DNA from: Neodontobutis hainanensis | Taxonomy: Eukaryota; Chordata; Actinopteri; Gobiiformes; Odontobutidae | Assembly (NCBI GenBank): GCA_024349245.1 | Contig: JALDNG010000496.1 | Location: forward strand, 108,100 to 172,099 | DNA length: 64,000 bases | Direction of reading: 5' to 3' | Part shown: in pieces, positions 52,701 through 64,000 of the stretch | Numbering within the stretch: position 1 is the stretch's first letter | Layout: every line of letters begins with the position of its first letter | Notes under the pieces: model-generated | The model's database searches: none | What the model saw: only the letters and a program-made list of their open reading frames with translations | What the model was told of the DNA's origin: nothing | Position numbers and translations under genes: made by a program

Positions 52701-55700
52701 TTATTTTCACACCTATGAGACCTCTTGATATTCAAAGGAAAATAAAAATGTCTTTATTTGATACAAAATGAAAATAATTTTTTTCTTTCAAAAATCCAAA
52801 CAAAGAAATAATGTTAGAGATTGAAAATTACGGATTCCATTATTAGATGAATAATGAATCGAAATATGAAAAGTTTCAATCAAGATATATTGAGTAAGTG
52901 ATGGTGCATTTTACAAATGTGGAAACAGCGTTATAAAGATAATTAAAGAAGATATTTTTGGCACTTTATACTTTACATTAAGCTCTATTTAAAAAAATTA
53001 AAAATGTACTTATATCAAGAAATTATGTCACAAACGTAAAAATATTTGAAGAATTAAATTTTGTTCTTTAAAGTTTAATTAAATCTGTAAAATATCATCT
53101 TTATTGAAATGTATTTGAGATTATTTTAATAATTAAGTTGTAAAAACATATCTGACATACTAATCAAATCTGAATGTAGCTGTGCTTACGAATTTGGTTT
53201 ACATAGCACTTCTGCTTTTTCCATCGACTAGATTTGTCGAAATATTTAATGCTGATTTCTTCACTCATGTTCTTATTTGTGATTAACAATGTATGTCTAT
53301 CAATCAATAAAACTTTTAAACGTATAAAATGTCAGTATTTATAGATAATTTGGAGAAAAATGTGAACAAATCTTTAAAGATCTTCAAGTCGCTCGACAAT
53401 ATAATTCTGATGGATCAAATTTAAATGAGAATTAAAAGGGATTTAAGAGGTTTAATAAACGACAAGTAGAGAATGCCAAAGGAAAAATATGTGAATTATC
53501 TTCTGAAATGAATCTTTAATCATTTTGATAAACTGAAGATTCATTTTAATTTTTGGTTAAAGGTAATGTTCGACAAAGTCAATACGATTCAAAATAAAAA
53601 AATACGTGAATTACTTTTATTAGATATACACTGGTCAACATTAAAATAGATGTGATTTTCTTAAATGTCAAAAATTTAATTATCTTTATTTTCACATTTT
53701 TATAAATTGTGTATATTCTGGTTTAATTTTTCAGAGTTATTCATAATAATACTCAGATTGTGAGAAGCAATAAGAAAGTATATTTATGATTACTCTTTCA
53801 ATCAAAAGATTATAAATATAATGAGATCAGTGATCGTATACAGATTTTTAAAAATGCGAATAAATTAAATATTATGTGATACATAACATTTTAAAATCTA
53901 AAGATACATTAATTCGGAAACTCCAAGTGATTAATGCAAAAATTAATAAACTAAAAAAATGTAATTATTAATTTGATATATTTCCAGGTTAATTCCTTTA
54001 TCTTCATAACAAATTTGTGATAAATCACAAAATTTCATATATAATAAATTGATTCGATCATGCTCAAATTCGGCATAGACTTCAATAATATTAAAACAAA
54101 TAATTTTTTTTATCAGCATCGATTATTTTATCAACCGAATAACATTAGAAACCTTTACAGTTTAACTAACGTACTCTCGTGGGATGTAAAATAGCTCGTA
54201 AATAGGACTCTTGAGTGATAACAGTTAAATTACTGTGTATTCTGCTGGGCGATTAAAAATCGAGGTTATATTATAAATAAAATAGTTGAAATTATTTTCT
54301 TTCGTTTATTAATTTTTTTGAATCTTTAAATTTGATAATATATGAAAACAGGAAATTTTCAGAGAAGTTGAAATTTAAAAGTAAAATTTTGAAAAACTTA
54401 TGGCCATGATTAAAGATATTTGAAATATTATAAATTCTAAAAATGAGAATATATATTGAATAATTTTCTTCATAAATCGATTTTAGATCAATATTTAATT
54501 TGTATTTTTCCATCTTTACAATCTATATTTTTTGCCGTTAATTTTAACAACTAGTTTTACAACTTAATGTTGTGTAACATAATGGATTCATGGAAATATT
54601 TATATCATTATAAATATTTGAAAAAAAACTTTTTTATAATAAACTGACAAATATAATTTTTTTTAAATTGTAAAACGCATGGAAATATTTAAATGTGAAT
54701 CATTCGGCAATAATACAATGTTGTGGTTTGATATATCCCGAGATTTTTCAAAGATTATAAGAATAGTATTTAATATTGGAATTTTAGAAGTAAGAGTATT
54801 TCCACATTCAAAATTGTAACAAAAATACTCTCGAATAATTATATCTCTTCGAAAAATTTAAATTAGCTTTTTCAAGGTATATTCTGAAAAGTATGATTTA
54901 ATGATAGAAGCTACTTTTATGAATGATTGACTTCACATTTACTTTTAAACACATTACAACATTTTAAATTTTAAGATATTGTTTTTTTGAATACTTATGC
55001 ATGTATTTGTTCTCTTTTTAACATTAATATTATAAATATTAATATAAACCTCCTCATAAAATAAATTAACATCTTACAATATGTATATTTTTTAAAATAT
55101 TTAAATTTTATTCTGTTATCTTCTAAATCAGTCAAAATTTGTAAATTAAAACATTTTAAAGTAAATATTTTCAGAATTGATAAATCAGTCTTTAATTTCA
55201 TGGTTTTTTAAAGGGATCAGAAAGTTTTTGTAAATATTTTATCAATTAGTTGAAACTCACATACCATTTTTATTTGATTAAGTTGATAAATTAAAAACTG
55301 GCTTCAATTTATAATTTTGGTTACTGTGAGTATATATCGTATAATCAACAGATAATGCACTTTAAAGTGTCAATTTAATAGTTTAAATTATTCAAAAATA
55401 TAATTATCACTAAAATTATGTTAAAAATATCAATTTAGCGTTGATAATTTCATTTTACAAATGAGTCAACCTAATCCATTTTTGCACTTTATTCTTTAAT
55501 AAGGTGTTTTTATATATGGCGAAAAACATCAAAAGTTATAAATCTTGATGTAGATAAACATAAACCTTAGAAATTTAATGCATAAATGTTAAAGCTGCAA
55601 ATATATTTCTATGATATTTGAATCCTGTTGTGTCTAAAAGCTAAAACATCTTTCTTTGAGTGTTCAAACACTTTATTTCTGTTTAAATATATCCTTCTAT

Positions 55701-58700
55701 ATTTATATTTTTATATAATATTGTTTTAAGAATAAATTATTTCTATTTTGCTTTATATTTTAATTACTATTAAAAGTGACACAACTCACTAATATTGATC
55801 TTTAATCACAGGAAACGATCTTAATAAAATTGTATGATATCAAAAATATAACGATGAAATTTGAGGTAACAGTAAAAGTATATACAACTAAACAAAATTA
55901 TTTAAATTTTTTAAATATTTGGAATTACATCAATAGAATGATATACATTTATCACACATATATAACCATGACAAAAATATGTATATAGGCCCAAAATGCT
56001 AATAATTCGATTAAACTAAGGTACACGCCACAAAAAATGAAATTGTTAACGATTATTTTCCTAGTCTCCACGCAGAACAAAGAGATGTTTTTCATTTATA
56101 AATGATTAATAGCCTCATGAATTAGGATGCATCTAATTTGTAGATTTTGAAGAAATTATAATATTTTAATTTATGGTATGTCTAAATACTAAACGAAGGT
56201 TAATCAAATAATTTTCTCAAAATACGATTTATAAAATTTTAATTATCATTATCAACATTTAAAGTATTTCTTTCTGTTAATTAAATTGTTTAAATCAAAA
56301 TTATTTAATCCAAAATCTAAGGTTACATCCATATCTGGAAAAATGATATATATAATAACATTAATTCTCTTGATCGAGATAAATTTTCTTCATTTGTAAC
56401 GATATTTTATTTAAAATATACAATAGCTTATTCACAAGATGACGTGAAAAAAATGAAAATTATTAGCTATTTTATGTTTTTAATGAATGCTATATTTTAT
56501 AAATTTAAGTGAAAAAAATGTATTGAATAGGTTTTGAGTCGTATTATATAATTTAAATTTACCATAAAACATGAAATATAAAAATATTTGTAAATTATTT
56601 TTTAGACATTTTCAAATTACTATTCATATTAAATTATTTGTGATCAATGAAATAACCATATGAATATCATAATCATAAATAAATAATGAAATTTTCTCTA
56701 TGTTTGGAGAAAAATATTTTTAATAAAATTTTATTTCACCGTTCTAATTTAAAAATGCTTTAGGTTATAGAGAATACTAAATCCATACTAAAAAGTAAAA
56801 ACATTGATCTTAATTCAGGATTGTAAAATTAAATTTCTGATAAATTTAAAAAATATAAAAGAGATAATTTAATTTTGATCAAATCAATGTTTTAATTTTT
56901 TTAATGTTCATTTTTAATTTACAAAATTTAAATTGTACCTGATGGTTGTCGCAGAAATTTCAATGTATCAAAAAATGTAACTAAATATTTGCCAATTTGA
57001 TGTATTATTAAAATAAATTTATGGAATTTTAAGTTTTTTTATTCATCATAATAAATTTTTATTATTGATAAATAATTCTTCATACTTGTGTGGCAATTTA
57101 TCCATTTAAAGAAGCTTTGATCTATAAATTATAAATCAAAGTTTTTAATCTGATTATCTAATTAGAGTAAAAATATCATAATCCGTTCATTAATACTTAC
57201 GATTCGTTTTTTCATGTTTTTAAAATTAAAAAATGGAAAACATTTTGAATTTTTCTCTCTATCATTAAAGATACATTTCATTTTTTTAATTCTTTAAGAT
57301 AATAATTATTTTTTAAATCTATTATTTGAAAAAGTTTAAATGGGGTTAAATATCATTACTTAATAAATTGACGATTTACAAAAATTTTTAAAATCAGAAA
57401 ATAAATGTAATTCAAAACAAAATAAATATTCATTTAAATGAACTAAAATTTTGTTTTACAGAGCATAATTCCAAAAATTTATTTATATTGCATAAGAATT
57501 GCTATTTTATGACACATGGAATTGTTTAACTTAACTTTTGAATCGTTTAAATCATTTAAATACATAAATGAAAAGTTTAAAATAAAAAGCAGAAAATTTC
57601 CTAATCTTAGTGTTATAATTATGTTAAAAGAGTTCAAAATGAAAGTTAAGTTTTAAATTTAGAACAATTCTCATTCAAAATAAATTAGTTAATTATCTAA
57701 TTAAAGTTATGAAATTTCGAACAGTTGAATCAATTGTTATTTGATGAAAATAAAATATCATTTTACATAATAATTTCAAATAAGGAAAAAATCAAATTAA
57801 AATGACTTTTATATGAATTTCGAGAGGAATAATATAACTATTAAAAATGGTGACCAGTTTAATATGCGCTGGTTCTTGTTGAATTTATAAATAACATGAA
57901 AATTAAGTCAAATAATTTTCATACTATTATGAGATGAAAATTCAATTGTAATTATGGATTAAACTTCAACGCCGATGTAAATCTATAATACTTTCAAAGT
58001 AATATGAATATGATGCTTAATTTCATGAAGAATTGGTTATAAATGAACTCTCTTCAAAATTTTAATTGAATAACTGCATATTGCTTAGGTTTATAAACAT
58101 TTGATTTGTTTCAATAACATTAAAAATGTTGAGGAGTAAACATGATATTTAAAGCATAGTTTGTTGCTACTAGTGTTGATCATTTTTACATTTTATAATC
58201 ATCTTATAATGTTGCATTCTCTATTTTAGCTGCATGCTCGTAAGTGAGTTACATTATGAAATTTCATCATTGAAACCTTCTTCTATTCAGCAATTATTTT
58301 GTATTTATAATCGTGCCTTGTATATTTGTATACTATGTATTTTGGCATTTTATTTTTTCACATAAGCACGTGGAGGATCTTCTCTGAATCAGATTAATAT
58401 GAGGATATTTAATTATCATTAAGACTTTTTATAACTTTACCCTTCCTGATAATATCTTTTGAATTATAGAAATATTAAAAATAGAGAAATATAGCTCTAT
58501 TTTAGAACACAACTTTGATCTATTTAAATTAATTTGACAAAAAAAGAGGTTAGTAAGTTTTTATAAATTTTTTATGTTGTAATAATTCTAAAAAATTTAA
58601 GATAACAAAATTCGTTGATTTTGTCTTCCCTAATACTATCGTTTTGGATAATTTTGATAATTAATATATCCAGAATTGATTTACGTTCATCTTTAGTTTT

Positions 58701-60230
58701 GATATCATACTTGCAAAAATTCATATTCAATCGAATATATCTTTTCTATATTATGTCTTAAACACATTATTTTTCATCTTATTTTAATACAACTGTTTTC
58801 AGCACAAATAATATTTCTTCAATTTTTCATGGGATTTTAGAAATCAAATACTATTGCAGACACTCGTTTATGTTTTACTCATTTATACTCGTAGGGTTTT
58901 TTCGCTATTGATACATTTTGTGCTAAAACAAAATATATTATAATCAAAATTAAAAATAAATATAAATTTATTGTTGTGAATGGTGTTGAGTCATAAGAAA
59001 AACAAAATTAAATTTTATGCTGGAGTTTAAACCTAAACTGAAATATAGTTTAATTACTTAAAAAGAATCAAATTTTTTGAGCATATCGTTATCTCAGTTG
59101 ATTTAAATTGTTATAATTTTGAATATAATATTTCAGTTTCAACATCTATTTCTCCAAAAGTCTCATTTGAAAAATGTAAAATTTAATGAACTTATCATTT
59201 TTTATGATTTTATTTCATCAAAAACTGAATTATACTTTCAAAAATATTTTGAGGATTTATTGTAAGCCATATAATTTTTTAATTTTTGAAATATATATTT
59301 TTCATGTTTCCCATATAACCTTGAATATTCTGAAATTTACTTTCAACTTAACTCCACCTATCTCTCAAAAATGCAACAATAGATAAGTATTAACATGTTT
59401 TCTTTTCTCTCTCTGCTTCTATTCTTGAATATATACCAAAATAACCGAAACAAATTCTTAATATAATGGAAGCTACGATTATTCTAGACTTAGAGTTAAA
59501 AAGTCATTTTATAAATGTTTTTAAATAAATTACGTGATATATTTATAGAATTCATGTTATTTACATCACAATTAAAAATGATGTGAAATCGTTACAGTAT
59601 CTATTTAAATTTAATTTATTTTTATTATTTTTTACTATGGGTTTCGCTTCAGATAAAATGTGTCAATTAATATACATTATTAACATTTCTCATATTTTGT
59701 ATGTTTTTAAAATTAAGAAATAAATTTCAAATTTAATTTTCTAATATGAGTGGTTGATATTCACATTAATTTCTTCAGAGATGAATTTAATTTAACAAAT
59801 ATTTATAAAATTATTTTTCATTGTTAAAAGACAATTAAAATATTCAGTTTACAATTTTAAAAATATGAAATTACATCATTTTTAAAACATGCAAATGTGT
59901 CGAGTGTTTTGAAAGTTTCTCTGTCTTATGATATCACGATAAATATGTTGTTGAGGATACATTAATGATATCCAGAACATAGAAAATAATTCAAAAAATA
60001 TTTCATTAAGTTATCGTCAGCTTAAGCCTCAAAATCAATTTAACTGTTTTTAAACTAGTAGGAACTAAGATAAAAAATGAATTTTAAAATATCTATCGAA
60101 TTAAAGAATTTATTTCCGTTAAAGCTTCTTCATAACTATGTTAATATCGTAGAGATAATTTTAACCAACGGCGGGTAGTTTTTATTAAAGTTAAGGCTTC
60201 TGCGGATCTGTAAATATGTAAAATGCAAAG
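49706..60230. other. Long A+T-rich stretch of unit 3, nothing recognised
   Basis: The first ~200 nt retain diverged similarity to the 3' flank of the other gene copies. The rest shows only short open frames (49,926-50,132; 54,292-54,513; 54,995-55,201 minus; 59,186-59,386 plus) of low-complexity Phe/Ile/Asn/Lys composition and no motif. No tRNA or rRNA was seen. Confidence 0.55.
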
Positions 60231-60449
60231 AAGCTTTTCGGATTGGCAGATTACTCATCTCTTTATGACACATATCATGAAAAACTTAAGAAAATCTCCG
60301 AAAATCTGCAGATTGTAATTGACACGTATAAATTTGATATCAGAGATTCCATTATTATAACTTTATTATTTTCTAAGATGAATATTCATGTGTATGAACG
60401 GTTAAGTAACAGTAAAATTGAAGTTCATCTGTTTATACTGATCCATTAA
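60222..60449 (+). pseudogene. Possible retroelement Gag-like fragment
   Basis: An open stretch with KKLFGLADYSSLYDTYHEKL and IVIDTYKFDIRDS. The arrangement 'ty-x-eL...nL...I-x-x-YKF-x-R' resembles the conserved helix region of Ty3/gypsy Gag proteins. It is short, has no usable ATG at its start, and no zinc knuckle is seen. Weak call. Confidence 0.25.
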
Positions 60450-60590
60450 TTCAGATGTTTAACACCTTTGGTCAAATTAATATTTGCTTGTTTATCTCTG
60501 TTTATTTGATCTAAATAAAAGCTATTTATGCACGTACGAACTTTATTACTTGTGACGTTTCTTTATAAATCCTATTTTTCGTAATGAGCT

Positions 60591-60923
60591 TTGAGAATAT
60601 TTTCAATCTTCATATCACTAAATGGTAAGTTATTGATATATATTCTTCTGGTTATACATTTTCAAAGGATAAAAAACTCATCAGCTAATTTGAAATTTAA
60701 ACGACTCAAAATTATAAAGAAAACAGGAATTATTTCATATAAAATAAAAATTTTAGTTCATATTATGGGTATATGTGGCATAAATAGAGCAGGTGAAAAT
60801 ATTGTATTTCTAATAATGAACTACTCAAGACAATACGGTTATCATAGCGTTTTTAAAAAATATAGTCAGATTGTCACTGCTTTGCAGCACTTAAAAATTC
60901 TTTCAGAATGCAAACACTCATAA
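60591..60923 (+). pseudogene. Possible MULE-type transposase fragment
   Basis: 110 codons in one frame. The segment MGICGINRAGENIVFLIMN followed by Y-x7-FKKYSQI resembles the core strand pair of MULE transposases (G-V-N-x-x-x-x-x-v-F-g-x-A-L...F). The upstream 50 residues are low-complexity and the first catalytic Asp is not visible. Start unsupported. If real, it would fit the FLYWCH finger in units 1 and 2, but nothing links them physically. Confidence 0.3.
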
Positions 60924-62690
60924 ACTTAAAATAATTCTCAGTTATATATTATGTTCAAAAACCATCAAAATAGCTAGATTCGTCAAACAATTAATATACC
61001 TTAAAAAGGTAAAATTCTCTGACATATGTTTGTGAAAATAAAATTTCAATCATTTTCATTAAAACTCAGCTTCAATTTATCAATGGTACGCTTGAACAGT
61101 TTTGACAAAGGTTCTTACATTTTACTAATATGATATTATCAAATCAAAGAGTCTTGTAAATAAATAAATTCCCTTTGATAAATTTTATTTTGAAACAGAA
61201 TTTTAAATGTAATTATTCAACGTGATATTCGAGTTTCTATGAACAAAGTGTAAAAGATATTATCACAATAAAATCATCAAGAGATTGGTTTACAAGGATG
61301 TGAAAATATACGAAGATCTAATATTGCAAAAATTTTATCCTCTATTGAAATTTAATCTTTCATTATACCACGCATTTTTCATTTTTATCGATAATCACGT
61401 CTAATGGTAGGTGAAATACAAAATCTATTATACATTACCAAATCGAAAGATAATATTTAATCATTTGAGTGCTTTTCGAAAGGAGAACAATTTTCAAAGA
61501 TACGATTGGGTATAAGTAAAATAAACAAAAAATAAATATTTTTAAAATGGGCTCATCGGAACATTCGATGATAAAAACATGGATATCATATCAAAGGAAT
61601 GAATAAGGTTGATGAAAATATCAAATTTTATTATTATTCGAAAATCATAATAAATAATTATATTTTCATCATTCACAGAAATGAATGCCAACGATCAAAG
61701 TCGAATAAGCTTTTTAGGATAAACCCTTAAGTCCTTAATATTTTCACAAATTTTGAAAGACGCCCTTCTTAATATTTAGATTAAAATTCTTGAGAATATA
61801 TCAGACAAAAGCATACTTACACGTTTTGATATTCGAAAAGTACATTTAAGTCTTAATAAACTCAACCAATTAAAATAACACGACATCTCGAACAGAGTTA
61901 CGGCTCACATCTTCAAGACATTTTACAAAGAGTTAATGAACAGTAGACGGGTCGTAATAATCACAAAATAATAAAAATCGATTTTTACAGTAAATATATC
62001 TATATGATTTTATTGTCAAGAATAACTTAAATGAAATTATCTTACATCTATACGAAGTTCAGGTGATTAATAAAAATCTTTATGAAAAGTAATATTTCAA
62101 AAATAATATCTCTTGAATTATATCGAATATTTTCGTCCACTTCATCATTTTACAAGCAGATCTTATTGTTTTATTCAGACGTGAGATTATTTTAGATTAA
62201 TAAAGTTACAAAGATATGTTGTATTTATCGTAGCCCTTTTCGCAGGTTGTTATTAGTAGATCTAAATTTTACTCTCTAATCTCAAAGTTGGCAAAAGGTA
62301 TTTTTACTTTTTTTCTTTGTCTTTTTAGATCGTTTTGATCGCTGAAAATCAGATATTTGGACTTTTGTGGTTTCTAATTTGCTTTTTCGCTTTGATTTAG
62401 TTAACTATTGTGAATTCTCTTTAAATAATTGGGGTATACGCAATCTTAAATATCGTATTGAGACGGTTGTTCTGATTTTACGACATACTGATCGTCAAAC
62501 TTGTGAATTAAAATATTGTGCTCTGTGCTTGCAGATGAACATTATAATCGGGAAAATTAACACTTTATTTGTAATTTTCGAGTCGTAGTATGTATTTTGT
62601 TTCTCTATTTGATGACAAAGGAACTTTTATCATCTCTTTAAGTACCAAAATTTGTTTAGATAGATTCTGGACACAGATATCAGAGTAAGA
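60924..62690. other. A+T-rich spacer, possibly the 3' part of the retroelement
   Basis: A 73-codon plus-strand frame (62,367-62,588) has six Cys/His-like residues but no recognised motif. The minus strand here would be the region after the integrase; no LTR can be identified. Confidence 0.45.
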
Positions 62691-63440
62691 AAGTTCGACA
62701 TTCTAAAAATTGATCATGTTAGATGGATCATAGTTATATATGCCATAGGCTTATATGCAAGAAGAGTATCAAGTTTATGCATGGTTTTTTTCGTTATGTT
62801 GAACCAAAAACTGCTTGAATATGCTCGTTCCAATCGTAGTAGCCATCATATAATTATTACCTAATACTTCTTAAGTGGTCCTGTTAGACCTTTAAACATG
62901 CCTGTTTGAGATATGGTGAATTGAGTCACCCATTTGTTTACGAATTCATAAATTGGTACAAAGATCGATCTGTAAGTGTCGACTACAAGTGAACGTCTTT
63001 GGTAAGTATGCATGTGACTAGGGACACCGAATCTTTACACGATGTTACCCATAATAAATTTTGCATTTTCCTCGTGTGTTTGGGACAGTACGACCATCGC
63101 ATCAATCGGTTTTCTTGAATTCTTCTGTGGCAACGAAAATATTTTTATTACAGCACTTTGTAGTTAGGGGAGGTTCCGTAAAATCTATATGTACCAAGAA
63201 AATCAATTACATCATTCAAAGTGTATTAGTTCAGCTCTATGAGTATTTTTCCTACATTTGTAAACATCAGAGCCTTTACGTTTACTGATCAAGGCAAAAT
63301 TACCATTTTTCATGTACTTCATGGATAATTGTGTACTCAAGTTGTCAAATGTTTTATCTTTGAGAGGAATGTCACAGTATATCACAAATAACCTTTTAAA
63401 ATTGTCAAATTTCAAGTGATCTTCAACGATCAGAAGACTT
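62690..63440 (-). pseudogene. Decayed Ty3/gypsy-type integrase (retrotransposon pol fragment)
   Basis: Read on the minus strand. The open segment from ~63,440 to 63,212 carries the integrase zinc-binding region: YCDIPLKDKTFDNLSTQLSM followed by DVYKCRKNTHRAELI matches HDIP..GHLG..KTL..+.MKY...C..CQ.NK.RA.LI. The core follows with frameshifts: DVIDFLGTYR, FVATEEFKK, KFIMGNIV-stop-RFGVPS, TQFTISQTGMFKGLTGPL (the YHPQTNG..ER motif) and DWNEHIQAVF. The first core Asp is kept, the TDQG Asp reads Tyr and many frames are broken, so it is inactive. Protease, RT and RNase H are not visible because the upstream side is cut by the neighbouring DNA transposon. Confidence 0.85.
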
Positions 63441-63457
63441 ACTTATTTTAAAATATA

Positions 63458-64000
63458 CAGGGATTTGCATTCATTTTCGTCAATTTTTCATTCAATTTCG
63501 TCAATTTTTTTATTAATAATTTTAATACCTATTTATTCTATGAACAAAAAAAGTTAACAGCAGAAGAACGGAATCAAATAATAGTAAAATACAACGAAGG
63601 AAAAACGGCATCCGAGATAGCAGAATGGTTTAATTTTAAAAGAACAACAGTATCAAGTGTAATATCGTTATATCGGAAAACTGGAAGGATATTGGCGAAT
63701 CCCGCGGTGGACCAAGAAACATAAAGTTAAACGAAGAGACGTGTTTATCAATAAAAAACATGGTTGATGAAAATGCCTGTGTTACCTTAAAAGGCATTCA
63801 AAACAATCTAGCCACAATTAATATTTCGGTTTCGAAATCCACAATTTGTCGAACATTAAAAATTTCCATTATACTCTAAAGCGAACAAGTTTAATACCTG
63901 AACGCCGCAATGATGCCAGAACAATTGAGTTAAGATATGAATATGCTGTGGCTTTTATGAAATTACTCGAAGAAGTAGATGATCGCCTATTTTTATTCAT
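63458..64000 (+). mobile_element. IS630/Tc1-mariner transposon, 5' part (cut by window end)
   Basis: Starts after a TA dinucleotide (63,456-63,457) with the terminal-repeat-like sequence CAGGGATTTGCATTC. The transposase follows in three frames: LTAEERNQIIVKYNEGKTAS with an HTH (EIAEWFNFKRTTVSSVISLY), then RGGPRNIKLNEE and a second helical region SVSKSTICRTLK, then RTIELRYEYAVAFMKLLEEV ending LFLFI exactly where the first catalytic Asp should follow. Frame changes are at ~63,545, ~63,700 and ~63,870, so it is probably inactive, but it is far better kept than the unit 1 and 2 relics. Confidence 0.85.
63468..63509. repeat. Two 21-nt direct repeats inside the transposon end
   Basis: CATTCATTTTCGTCAATTTT at 63,468 and CATTCAATTTCGTCAATTTT at 63,489 are adjacent and differ by one base. 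Iterated sites in a terminal repeat are typical transposase-binding sites, so these may be the binding repeats of this element. Confidence 0.6.

Larger units (their letters stand above)
48701..64000. repeat. Diverged third unit, truncated by the window end
   Basis: Homology to units 1 and 2 is clear across the gene and traceable to about 49.9 kb. A further match may exist at ~52.70-52.76 kb (compare ~6.02-6.08 kb). Beyond that no alignment can be seen by eye, so this is an older duplicate or only the gene was shared. Confidence 0.55.

Overview
The window is A+T-rich nuclear DNA (about three quarters A+T by eye) from a eukaryote, probably a small animal. It has spliceosomal-type GT...AG introns, a papain-family (C1A) secreted protease-like gene, decayed IS630/Tc1-mariner DNA transposons and a decayed Ty3/gypsy-type integrase. 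It shows no operons or Shine-Dalgarno-led dense coding, and in-frame TAA/TAG act as stops. The species cannot be named. The most diagnostic trait is the set of ultra-short introns (21-24 nt) in the protease-like gene; introns this short are known from only a few lineages (for example dicyemids, ciliates, microsporidia and chlorarachniophyte nucleomorphs).

Layout: the window is built from about 24.34-kb head-to-tail units. Unit 1 is 1-~24,350, unit 2 is ~24,350-48,700, and unit 3 starts at ~48,700 and is diverged and truncated by the window end. Each unit begins with a copy of the same five-exon papain-like gene on the + strand (43-1029, 24392-25368, 48723-49705). Copy 1 reads through as an apparently intact 291-codon product, copy 2 has several frame breaks, and copy 3 has one 1-nt break. 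In all three copies the catalytic Cys, the catalytic His and the oxyanion-hole Gln are replaced while the structural Cys residues are kept, so the family is one of inactive 'pseudoproteases'.

The remaining ~23 kb of units 1 and 2 is mostly non-coding. In matching positions it holds a FLYWCH-type zinc-finger remnant (minus strand), two decayed IS630-type transposase remnants of one family, an unrecognised decayed coding block (~10.56-12.02 kb / 34.89-36.35 kb), a Cys-rich RING-like open frame (~16.7 / 41.2 kb) and a short open frame whose reading frame survives in clearly diverged DNA (20.13 / 44.43 kb). Units 1 and 2 are nearly identical over most of their length but become much more diverged after ~20,025 / ~44,370, so the array is mosaic.

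Unit 3 beyond the gene is mostly featureless A+T-rich DNA to ~60 kb. Then come weak retroelement/MULE-like fragments (60.2-60.9 kb), a decayed gypsy-type integrase on the minus strand (62.69-63.44 kb) and the 5' part of a younger IS630/Tc1-type transposon (63,458-end), which lies directly against the integrase relic. The window ends just before the first catalytic Asp of that transposase.

The genes do not form a pathway. The story is repeated duplication and decay of an inactive secreted protease-like gene inside transposon-rich DNA.
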